Positions 33,480 to 40,637 of a stretch of 64,000 nucleotides of DNA are shown here, one piece after another. The stretch comes from Sphingomonas sp. GTDB taxonomy: Bacteria; Pseudomonadota; Alphaproteobacteria; Sphingomonadales; Sphingomonadaceae. Under the pieces are notes generated by a model. The model was not told where the DNA came from and did no database searches. It was given only the letters and a program-made list of their open reading frames with translations. Both the position numbers and the translations under genes were made by a program. Where the stretch lies: NCBI RefSeq assembly GCF_019635515.1, contig NZ_JAHBZI010000001.1, positions 1,240,001-1,304,000 on the forward strand, given 5' to 3'. Position 1 is the first letter of the stretch. Each line of letters begins with the position of its first letter.

Positions 33480-33801
33480 ATATCCTCGAATCCGCCTCTT
33501 TCCCCGACGTTAGACTCGCATTTGATATAAATATATAACAAAAAGATGCCAATATGGTTTCTAGCTTCGACCCGCAACGGTCGGAAGCTTGGGGCGGAAA
33601 ATGGGGAACAAGCGGCTGCGCCTTGAGGCGGTAACGGGTTCGATCAGGACGGGGCTCTGGCCGCCAATAGCGATTTGCGGGAGGTGACGCGGTGTAAGGT
33701 GGCTTCACCGGATCGAGCATCGTGCATGACGAAACGCGTCCATCGCGCCGACGCGCTTCGGCGGCGCCGATTGCACGAAAGATCTGACTGTGAACGCAAA
33801 A
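33480..33801. other. Gene-free stretch between the CoA-transferase gene and tRNA-Trp
   Basis: About 320 bases without a supportable gene. The left end carries the promoter and operator of the CoA-transferase operon. The rest is GC-rich, with several short overlapping readings and no recognisable product. It lies immediately beyond the tRNA 3' end, where island junctions often sit, but I see no second copy of the tRNA end here. Confidence 0.5.
33520..33543. promoter_or_regulatory. Probable GntR operator before the CoA-transferase operon
   Basis: ATTTGATAT (33520-33528), 6 bp, ATAACAAAA (33535-33543). Arms and spacing match the sites at 22142 and 24643, although this operon is 10 kb from the regulator gene. 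It is the best evidence that the distant operon belongs to the same regulon. Confidence 0.65.
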
Positions 33802-33878
33802 TGGCAGGGGAGCTCGGATTCGAACCGAGGGCCTTCGGTTTTGGAGACCGACGCTCTAACCAGCTGAGCTACACCCCT
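33802..33878 (-). tRNA. tRNA-Trp (CCA anticodon)
   Basis: A complete 77-nt cloverleaf with an encoded CCA end. On the - strand the acceptor starts AGGGGTG, the D arm reads GCTC-loop-GAGC, the anticodon stem TCGGT/ACCGA encloses loop CTCCAAA (anticodon CCA), and the T arm is CTCGG-TTCGAAT-CCGAG. The 3' acceptor strand CTCCCCT pairs except for a T-T opposition at positions 6 and 67. Discriminator base is G. The 3' end points toward the catabolic region. Confidence 0.97.
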
Positions 33879-33883
33879 GTGCG

Positions 33884-33902
33884 GTCCGCGCCTTTAGCGG
33901 AC
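33884..33902. repeat. 6-bp hairpin between tRNA-Trp and the GGDEF-EAL gene
   Basis: GTCCGC (33884-33889) and GCGGAC (33897-33902) form a perfect stem with a 7-nt loop. There is no T-tract on either side, so it is at most a weak terminator of the GGDEF-EAL gene or part of the tRNA promoter region. Confidence 0.3.
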
Positions 33903-33995
33903 GGTGGGGCGGGGGGCAAGGGCTAGTCTTGCGGCATCTATGTCGTCTCGCCAGGCTCTGTGCTTGATCGATATCGAGGCGGCCGCCCGATCGCC

Positions 33996-36356
33996 CTAGG
34001 CGGCGACGCTGCCGCCCATCGGACGCATCGCCAGCGCCCGCGCTTCGTGGACGGGCAAGGGCCGGCCGAAATAATAGCCCTGGACCTTGGTGCAGCCCAG
34101 CGCCTGGACCATATGGTGCTCTTCCTCGGTCTCGACGCCCTCGGCGGTGGTCGCCATGCCGAGGCTGTCGGCCAGCGCCACGACGGCGCGGATGATCGCG
34201 ATCGCTTCCTTGGTGCCCTGCGACGCGCCCTGGACGAAACTGCGGTCGATCTTGATCGAGCTGAAACGCGTGCGAGCGAGATAGCCGAGCGAGGAATAGC
34301 CGGTGCCGAAATCGTCGAGGCTCAGCCGGATGCCGAGATCGAGGATCTTCTCCAGCACCTGGATCGCCATCGTGCCCTCATGCATGAAAACGCCCTCGGT
34401 GACTTCCAGCTCGAGCCGTTCGGGCGGCAGGCCCGACTGCGCCAGCGCCTGCGCGACGATGCCGACGAAGGCCGGGTTGTGGAGCTGCTCGGGGCTGACA
34501 TTGACCGCGACGCGGACCGGCAGATCCCAGCGCGCGGCTTCATCGCAGGCGGTCCGCAACACCCATTCGCCGATGGGCGCGATCAGGCGCGCCTCCTCGG
34601 CCAAAGGCACGAACTTGGCGGGTGAGACATTGCCGAATTCGGGATGCGTCCAGCGCAGCAGCGCCTCGAACCCGGTCAGCTGACCCGAGTCCGCATTGAC
34701 GACCGGCTGGTAGTTGAGGTGCATCTCGCCATTCTCGACCGCCTGGCGCAGCGCGATTTCGAGAACGCGGCGCTCCTCGGCGGCCATGTGGAGCTGGGGC
34801 TCATAGGCATGGAAGACGCCGCCGCCGGCATCTTTCGAACGATAGAGCGCGAGATCGGCCGAGCGGATCAGCATCTCGGCGGTGCGACCGTCGCGCGGGC
34901 CGGTGGCGAGGCCGATCGAGCAGCCGATATAGAGCGTGTGCTGATCGACTTCATACGGGTCGGAGAGGGTATCGACGATCGCCTGCGCCAGCCGTTCGGT
35001 GCGCGCGGTATCGGTCGAATCGCGGACGACCACGGCAAACTCGTCGCCGCCGAGGCGCCCGATCATCTCGTTCTCGGTCATCAATTTCTTGAGCCGCTCG
35101 GAGACCCGGCCGAGCAGACGGTCGCCCATCGGATGGCCAAGCGTATCGTTGACCGCCTTGAAACGATCGAGATCGATCATCATGAAGGCGCAGCGCGAGC
35201 TCCATTTCTCGGCATCGGCCATCGCCGCCGCGAGCGTCTCGTTGATCAGCAGGCGATTGGGCAGGCCGGTCAGCGTATCGTAGCGCGCCATACGGTTGAT
35301 CTTGTCGGCGGACTTGCGCGCCTCGGTGACGTCCGAGCCGACGCCGCGAAAGCCGCAAAAGCCGCCGCCATCATCATAGCGGGGCGAGGCGGACATTTCC
35401 CACCAGCGCTCCTCGCCTTGTACCTGCACCGGCAAGAGGAGGCCGTGGAATGATTCACGTGCCTTCAATTTGCCGGCGAGCTCGCGCAGGCCGGCGGCGA
35501 AATTGCCGGCTTCCCAGGTCGGCCCCGCCAGCACCTGGAGGAACGGCGTGCCGTTGATCGTCTTGGGATCGGCGCCCAGCGACACCGCGAAGCGCGGGTT
35601 GGCGCGGATGACGCGGCGCTGCGCATCGATTTCCCACAGCCAGTCGGCGTCGGTATCTTCGGTGGTTTCGCGCAGCAACAGGCTGAGCGTCTGATCGCGT
35701 TCGGATATGCCGATCTCGCCGGCGCGGATGACGACCAGCGCCTTGCCGCGTCCGAAGGTGGCCATGATCAGCAGCACGGTGAACAAGGCGGCGGCGGCGG
35801 CGAGCACCGGCGACGCGATGAAGGCGAGCGCGGTTACGATCGACGCGCCGACGATCGAGACGAAGGCGATCGTCGCCAGCGGCAGGGCAGCCATCGCCAC
35901 CGCCGACGCGGTCATCAGCAGCGACAGGATGATCCATAGGCCGAGCGCGGCGCTGGCATCGACCGAATGCCCGAAGGCGAGCGGCGGGATCGACCAGACC
36001 GCGCCCAGTGCGATCCCGTCCAGTACCGTGTCGCGGACGTCGCGTAGCGTCGCGGTGACGGCGGTGCGATGGCGCTTGCTGAGGCGGCGGAACGCGACCG
36101 CGACGCCGACGGCGGCGGCCAGCGCGCTCCAACTGGCAAGCTGCCATAGCGGCACCAGCGGGGCGAGGATCAGCGTGATCAGCGCGGCGCCGATCAGATT
36201 GGCGGCGAGCATGAACAGGGCGAGTTGACTGCCGGCGTGCATCTGCGCGGCCCGGATCGGCCCCCAATCGGTGGTATCGGCCGGGTCGTAAAGGCCAAGC
36301 AGCGCACGCGCATCGATGCGCGGCCTGGCGAATTGGGAAGTCGTCTGGCGTGTCAC
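33996..36356 (-). CDS. Membrane GGDEF-EAL protein with PAS domain (cyclic-di-GMP turnover)
   Basis: A 786-residue inner-membrane signalling protein. Order: hydrophilic N-terminus, several membrane helices (about residues 45-205), a PAS-like domain (about 225-345), GGDEF (about 350-505) and EAL (about 520-770). The cyclase signature RLGGDEFAVV is intact, as are DLDRFKAVNDTLGHPMGD and the phosphodiesterase motifs GFEALLRW, VNVSPEQL, DDFGTGYSSL and TTAEGVET. Both activities are therefore possible, and one may dominate. The start is GTG 36356 with a weak ribosome-binding site. It stands alone between tRNA-Trp and the acyl-AMP ligase. The sensed signal is unknown. Confidence 0.92.
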   Translation of the reverse strand: MTRQTTSQFARPRIDARALLGLYDPADTTDWGPIRAAQMHAGSQLALFMLAANLIGAALITLILAPLVPLWQLASWSALAAAVGVAVAFRRLSKRHRTAVTATLRDVRDTVLDGIALGAVWSIPPLAFGHSVDASAALGLWIILSLLMTASAVAMAALPLATIAFVSIVGASIVTALAFIASPVLAAAAALFTVLLIMATFGRGKALVVIRAGEIGISERDQTLSLLLRETTEDTDADWLWEIDAQRRVIRANPRFAVSLGADPKTINGTPFLQVLAGPTWEAGNFAAGLRELAGKLKARESFHGLLLPVQVQGEERWWEMSASPRYDDGGGFCGFRGVGSDVTEARKSADKINRMARYDTLTGLPNRLLINETLAAAMADAEKWSSRCAFMMIDLDRFKAVNDTLGHPMGDRLLGRVSERLKKLMTENEMIGRLGGDEFAVVVRDSTDTARTERLAQAIVDTLSDPYEVDQHTLYIGCSIGLATGPRDGRTAEMLIRSADLALYRSKDAGGGVFHAYEPQLHMAAEERRVLEIALRQAVENGEMHLNYQPVVNADSGQLTGFEALLRWTHPEFGNVSPAKFVPLAEEARLIAPIGEWVLRTACDEAARWDLPVRVAVNVSPEQLHNPAFVGIVAQALAQSGLPPERLELEVTEGVFMHEGTMAIQVLEKILDLGIRLSLDDFGTGYSSLGYLARTRFSSIKIDRSFVQGASQGTKEAIAIIRAVVALADSLGMATTAEGVETEEEHHMVQALGCTKVQGYYFGRPLPVHEARALAMRPMGGSVAA

Positions 36357-36463
36357 GCTACGGAATGTACCGGAGCGGAGGTTAGCGAGTGGTTAGGTTC
36401 AGGTGGTGGGTGTGAGATTTTTGTGGGGGCTTCAGTCCGTCCCCCCTTGGTGGAGGATTTTCC

Positions 36464-38233
36464 TCAAGCCGCCAGCGGGTAGGGCTTGATCTCGCCGTTG
36501 AGGTACTGGTTGCGCGCCTTGGCGCGCGAGAGCTTGCCCGAGCTGGTACGAGGCAAGGTGCGCGGGGGAACCAGTTCGATCACGCAGTTCATGCCGGTGA
36601 CGGTGCGGACGCGCTCGCGGATCTCGTCGCGGAGGCGAACGCGTTCCTCTTCGTCCGAGGTGCGGCACTGGACGAGCACTGCCGGTGTCTCTTCGCCGCC
36701 GGGGGTGGTGATCGCGAAGGCCGCGACGTCGCCCTGCTTGAACGCCGGCAGCTGCTCCACGGCCCATTCGATATCCTGGGGCCAGTGGTTCTTGCCGTTG
36801 ATGATGATCATGTCCTTCGCCCGGCCGACGATGTAGATATAGCCGTCCGAGAGATAGCCCATGTCGCCGGTATCGAGCCAGCCATCGACCAGGCACGCAT
36901 CGGTCGCTTCCTGATCGCGGAAATAGCCGACCATCACGCTGGGGCCACGGCACCAGACCTTGCCGATCGCCTTGTCGGGAAGCGGCGTGCCGTCTTCCTC
37001 GCGGACCTGTATCTCCATGTCGCGTGCGGCCTTGCCGCAATTGACGATGGCGCGGTAGCGCTGCGGCCGGTCGGCGCGCGAGACGCCGCCGGAGAGCTGG
37101 GTTTCCTCGACGAGCTCGACCTGGATGCCTTCGCCCGGGGGCATGATCGACACCGCCAGCGTTGCTTCGGCGAGGCCGTAGCTGGGCACGAACGAGCTGG
37201 CCTTGAATCCGGCATCGGCGAAGGCATCGACAAACGCCTGCATCACGTCCGGGCGGATCATGTCGGCGCCATTGCCGGCGACGCGCCAGCGGCTGAGATC
37301 GAAACGATCGCTCGCCTTGGTCTGGCTCGACATGCGGCGCGCGCAGATATCGTAGCCGAACGTCGGTGAATAGCTCATCGAGGTGCCGGGATTGCGGCTG
37401 ATCAGATCGAGCCACGCCAGCGGACGGCGAGCGAAATCCTCGGTCTTGAGATAGTCGCACGAGACCTGGTTTGCGATCAGGCCGAGCAGGCAGCCGACCA
37501 GCCCCATGTCATGATACCAGGGTAGCCACGAGACGACACGGTCACCCTCTTGCAGATGCATGCCGTGCGAGTGCGACGACAAATTGTGGAGCAGGGCGTT
37601 GTGGGTGATCGCCACGCCGTGCGGGAAGCGAGTCGAACCGCTCGAATATTGCAGATAGGCGATGTCGAACGTGTCGGCCTTGGGCAACTCGGCCTCGGGC
37701 GCCTCGCGAGCCGTGAACGCGTCCCACGCGATCCCTTCGACACCGCAAAGACGCGAAGCCTCGGCGCACATCGCGCCGATCTCGGGCGGATAGATCAGCA
37801 TCAGCGGATCGCTGCTCTTCAGCTGCACCGACAGCTGATCGATATAGCTTTGCGCGCCGCCAAAGCTGGTCGGCAGCGGCAGCGGCACTGGCCAGGCGCC
37901 GGCATAGACCGCGCCGAAGAACAGGGACGCGAAGTCCGGGCCGGTCTCGGCGATCAGCGCGATGCGATCCTGCGGCTTGACGCCGGCGGCGATCAACCGG
38001 TGCGCCTGGGCCAGCGCGTCAATGCGCAGCTCGGAGAAGGGGTAAGGGCGCACGAGCGTGCCGCGCGCATCGTGGAAATTGAGCCCACGCACGCCTTGTG
38101 CGGCATAGTCCAGCGCTTCGCCCAGTGTGGGGAAGTCGGCCAGAATACGCGGCAGTGTGTCGTCAGTCGGCGTCGGGACCGGCTTTGCCTGGTCCGCGCT
38201 GGTCTCGTGCGATCCCGAAACTTGCAAATTCAT
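36464..38233 (-). CDS. Fatty acyl-AMP ligase (FAAL-like adenylate-forming enzyme)
   Basis: A 589-residue adenylate-forming enzyme of the FAAL type, activating a fatty acid as acyl-AMP for transfer to a carrier protein rather than CoA. Seen: PVPLPLPTSFGG early on, QYSSGSTRFPHGVAITHNAL (A3), WLPWYHDMGLVG, SYGLAEATL (A5), GWLDTGDMGYLSDGY (A7), and KDMIIINGKNHWPQDIEW with SSGKLSRAKAR (A10 lysine). ATG 38233 is chosen by alignment with the family N-terminus; the ribosome-binding site is weak. It stands alone, diverging from recX, with no acyl carrier or polyketide synthase beside it. A role in lipid or sphingolipid assembly is plausible in this group but not shown here. Confidence 0.85.
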   Translation of the reverse strand: MNLQVSGSHETSADQAKPVPTPTDDTLPRILADFPTLGEALDYAAQGVRGLNFHDARGTLVRPYPFSELRIDALAQAHRLIAAGVKPQDRIALIAETGPDFASLFFGAVYAGAWPVPLPLPTSFGGAQSYIDQLSVQLKSSDPLMLIYPPEIGAMCAEASRLCGVEGIAWDAFTAREAPEAELPKADTFDIAYLQYSSGSTRFPHGVAITHNALLHNLSSHSHGMHLQEGDRVVSWLPWYHDMGLVGCLLGLIANQVSCDYLKTEDFARRPLAWLDLISRNPGTSMSYSPTFGYDICARRMSSQTKASDRFDLSRWRVAGNGADMIRPDVMQAFVDAFADAGFKASSFVPSYGLAEATLAVSIMPPGEGIQVELVEETQLSGGVSRADRPQRYRAIVNCGKAARDMEIQVREEDGTPLPDKAIGKVWCRGPSVMVGYFRDQEATDACLVDGWLDTGDMGYLSDGYIYIVGRAKDMIIINGKNHWPQDIEWAVEQLPAFKQGDVAAFAITTPGGEETPAVLVQCRTSDEEERVRLRDEIRERVRTVTGMNCVIELVPPRTLPRTSSGKLSRAKARNQYLNGEIKPYPLAA

Positions 38234-38314
38234 TCTTTTGTCCGTGCCCCTGTCTAAAGGCTTGTCGTGCCCCCACGACGCAAAAACTCGTTTCAGCCTC
38301 TGCAATGCACTATC

Positions 38315-38329
38315 GTTCAAAATCCGTTG
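38315..38329 (+). promoter_or_regulatory. SOS-box-like site upstream of recX
   Basis: GTTC (38315-38318), 7 bp, GTTG (38326-38329). The alphaproteobacterial LexA box is GTTC-N7-GTTC, so seven of eight defined bases match. It lies 23 bp before the recX start. The match is short enough to occur by chance. Confidence 0.35.
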
Positions 38330-38352
38330 CCACTGTGGCACAATCATGGCGC

Positions 38353-38889
38353 ATGCGCCGCAGCAAACGTCCTCTCGAGCCCCTCAAGGCTTCCGATCTC
38401 GAATGGTTCGCCCTTCGCTATGTCGAGCGCTACGCCACCACGCGGGGCAAGCTAAGCGACTATCTTCGCAGAAAGATCCGTGAACGCGGATGGGGCGGCG
38501 AGGCGCAGCCCGATCCGGAAGCGCTCGCTCAGCGCATGGCCGATCTCGGCTATGTCAACGATCGCGCCTATGCCGAGAGCAAGGCGGGGGCGATGGGGCG
38601 GCGCGGCATGGGTGCCCGGCGCGTGAACCAGGCGCTGCATTTCGACGGGATCCGGAGTGAGGACGCCGAGGCGGTGGCGCCGATCATTCAGGAGAATACC
38701 GCCGCCAGCGCGATCGCCTTCGCCCGGCGCAAGCGGATCGGGCCCTATGCCCGCGAGGCGGCGGACCGGCCTTCGCGGGAAAAGCAACTGGCGGCGATGA
38801 TTCGTGCCGGGCACGCCCCCGATCTCGCGCGCAAGCTGGTGCGCATGATGCCGGGCGACGACCCCGAAGCATTGCTCCAATCCGATTAG
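38353..38889 (+). CDS. recX: RecX family regulatory protein
   Basis: A 178-residue protein that binds RecA filaments and limits or modulates recombination. Seen: ALRYVERYATTRGKLSDYLRRK, the three-helix repeat pattern MADLGYVNDRAYAESKAGAM and RRGMGARRVNQALHFDGI, typical of RecX. ATG 38353 gives the usual length; an in-frame ATG at 38305 would add 16 residues not typical of the family. It diverges from the acyl-AMP ligase gene. A LexA-like half-match upstream would fit damage control of its expression, but recA is not in this window. Confidence 0.85.
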   Translation: MRRSKRPLEPLKASDLEWFALRYVERYATTRGKLSDYLRRKIRERGWGGEAQPDPEALAQRMADLGYVNDRAYAESKAGAMGRRGMGARRVNQALHFDGIRSEDAEAVAPIIQENTAASAIAFARRKRIGPYAREAADRPSREKQLAAMIRAGHAPDLARKLVRMMPGDDPEALLQSD

Positions 38890-38909
38890 GATCGAATCGC
38901 ACAAAGACA

Positions 38910-38923
38910 TTCCATTTATGGAA
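38910..38923. promoter_or_regulatory. 14-bp palindrome TTCCAT-TT-ATGGAA before the cold-shock gene
   Basis: Perfect 6-bp arms with a 2-bp centre lie 32 bp upstream of the start codon. It could be an operator or, in the mRNA, a small hairpin in the leader. The neighbourhood is AT-rich for this genome. Confidence 0.4.
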
Positions 38924-38955
38924 AATCTCATGTTAAAGTTGTTCGTTGGGGGACA

Positions 38956-39546
38956 ATGAAAATGGGTGCTGACCCGCAGCTTGTGTCGAGAGACATCGCC
39001 GTGGAGACGCCGGTAAATGATGCGTTCGATGCCGACCAGGCGTCAGAGGGGCTAGTTTATTCGGGCGTCGTCAAATGGTTCGATGTCACCAGGGGCTTTG
39101 GTTTTGTCGTCGCGGACGATGACAGCGTCGGCGATATCCTGATCCATTTCACCGTGCTGCAGGAGCATGGCCGCCGCAGCCTGCCCGAAGGCGCGCGGGT
39201 GGAATGCACTGCCGTGCAGCGCAACCGGGGCTTGCAGGCGAAGGAGATCAAGTCGATCGATCTGAGCCATGCGGTCGAGGCGCCCAGGCGCCCGGCCGAT
39301 CGCGCCGACCGGCTCGAAATGATCGCCGCGGCGGGTCCGTTTGAGCCGGTCGAGGTGAAATGGTTCAATCGGCTGAAGGGCTATGGATTCCTGGTGCGCG
39401 CAAGCGACTCGGCGGATATATTCGTCCATATGGAGACGTTGCGGCGCGCCGAGATCGAAGAGATCGAGCCGGGCCAGCCCCTGCGGGCGCGCATCGTCGA
39501 TGGCGATAAGGGACCGCTCGCGGTAGCGGTCGAAAGGACCGGCTGA
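38956..39546 (+). CDS. Cold-shock protein with two CSD domains
   Basis: A 196-residue RNA/ssDNA-binding protein with two cold-shock domains, about residues 35-100 and 130-195. The first has VKWFDVTRGFGFVV and ILIHFTVLQ, the second VKWFNRLKGYGFLV and IFVHMETLR, so both have RNP1- and RNP2-like motifs. Such double-CSD proteins are common in alphaproteobacteria, where single-domain Csps also occur. The start is ATG 38956 after GGGGGAC; ATG 38962 is possible. It is followed 5 nt later by the DUF192 gene, so the two probably share a transcript. A chaperone or anti-terminator role is known for the family. Confidence 0.92.
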   Translation: MKMGADPQLVSRDIAVETPVNDAFDADQASEGLVYSGVVKWFDVTRGFGFVVADDDSVGDILIHFTVLQEHGRRSLPEGARVECTAVQRNRGLQAKEIKSIDLSHAVEAPRRPADRADRLEMIAAAGPFEPVEVKWFNRLKGYGFLVRASDSADIFVHMETLRRAEIEEIEPGQPLRARIVDGDKGPLAVAVERTG

Positions 39547-39551
39547 ACATC

Positions 39552-40052
39552 ATGGTTTCGAAGCGTGGAATTACGGCAGCGCTTGCCGCGCTGATCTTGC
39601 TCGGCAATGCGGCGTGCAAGAATGACGCGGGCGCCAGTACCAGCGCCGAGCAGGCCGCGCCCAAGGTTCAGGTGACGATCCAGTCGAGCGGCGGCGCTCG
39701 GGTATTCAATGTCGATGTCGCGCGCAGTCCAGCGGAGCAGGAGCGCGGGCTGATGTTTCGCACCAACATCCCGGCCGATGGCGGCATGATCTTCACACCC
39801 TACCCGGCCGAGGGCGGCGGCCCGCGTGAGGCGAGCTTCTGGATGAAGAACACGCCGAGCCCGCTCGACATCATCTTCATTCGCCCCGACGGCACGATCG
39901 CGCATATCGCGGAGAACACCGTGCCCTATTCGGAGGAGCCGGTGAAATCGGGCGAGCCGGTCAACGCGGTGCTGGAGATCAACGGCGGCAAGGCGGCCGA
40001 ACTGGGGATCGCGCCGGGCGATAAGGTCAGCTGGCCGGGGCAGGGGCGGTAG
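39552..40052 (+). CDS. DUF192 lipoprotein
   Basis: A 166-residue exported protein with a lipobox (LLGNAAC, Cys about residue 22) and a DUF192 domain: VFNVDVARSPAEQERGLMFR, SFWMKNTPSPLDIIFI and IAENTVPYSEEP are hallmark segments. The function of DUF192 is not established; structures show a small beta-fold. It follows the double cold-shock gene by 5 nt, a pairing I recall from other sphingomonad genomes. Probably anchored in the outer leaflet side of the inner membrane or in the outer membrane. Confidence 0.88.
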   Translation: MVSKRGITAALAALILLGNAACKNDAGASTSAEQAAPKVQVTIQSSGGARVFNVDVARSPAEQERGLMFRTNIPADGGMIFTPYPAEGGGPREASFWMKNTPSPLDIIFIRPDGTIAHIAENTVPYSEEPVKSGEPVNAVLEINGGKAAELGIAPGDKVSWPGQGR

Positions 40053-40244
40053 GGCTGTCGGTCTTGCAATGCGGGATTTCGCCTGCTTGGCTCGGAGCCC
40101 GGCGTCGTCTTGACGGCCGCGACGCCGTTCTTTGACATCGCTGGCTGGGACACCCATGGTCAGTGCGAACATTGGGAACATTCGCGAGCGCAACGGCAAG
40201 CCAATTTGATTGCCTCCGTTTGTGCCCCGCGCTAATCGCCCGGC

Positions 40245-40637
40245 ATGGGTATCTTCAAGAATATCTTCACCTGGTGGGAAGGCGCCACGTTCGGCACCTG
40301 GGTTGGCCTGCGCGGCAAGGAGCGGGTGGGCGAGGACGCGTTCGGCAATGTCTATTGGCAAGGCGGCAGTGACATGCACGGAATGCCGCGCCGCTGGGTG
40401 ATGTATGCCGGCTCCAACGACGCCAGCCGGGTGCCGCCGGAATGGTTCAGCTGGCTGCACCATCAGATCGACGAAGCCCCCGATGCCGCGCTGCCCGCGC
40501 CGCGCGCCTGGGAAAAGCCCCCCGAGCCCAATCTGACCGGTACGGAGCTGGCCTATCGTCCGCCCGGCGCGCTGGAAAAGGGCGCGCGCCGTGCCGCCGC
40601 GACCGGCGATTACGAGGCATGGACCCCCGGCGCATGA
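40245..40637 (+). CDS. NDUFA12-like NADH:ubiquinone oxidoreductase accessory subunit
   Basis: A 130-residue protein of the NDUFA12/B17.2 family, a supernumerary complex I subunit shared by mitochondria and alphaproteobacteria. Seen: FTWWEGATFGTW, DAFGNVYWQ, RRWVMYAG and PPEWFSWLHH. The start is ATG 40245, giving MGIFKNIF. Its TGA overlaps the start of the DUF2155 gene (ATGA). In related genomes this pair precedes aat, as it does here. It acts at the cytoplasmic side of complex I. Confidence 0.92.
   Translation: MGIFKNIFTWWEGATFGTWVGLRGKERVGEDAFGNVYWQGGSDMHGMPRRWVMYAGSNDASRVPPEWFSWLHHQIDEAPDAALPAPRAWEKPPEPNLTGTELAYRPPGALEKGARRAAATGDYEAWTPGA

Noticed and set aside
1..33801. Integrative element or transposon carrying the catabolic genes
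   Set aside because: No transposase, integrase, relaxase or terminal repeats are visible in the window; only the tRNA-flanking position hints at an island.
33884..33902. Rho-independent terminator of the GGDEF-EAL gene
   Set aside because: The stem is short and lacks a T-run on the - strand.
38330..38352. Sigma54 promoter: TGGCAC upstream of recX
   Set aside because: The -24-like TGGCAC is present, but there is no TTGC-type -12 element at the required spacing.
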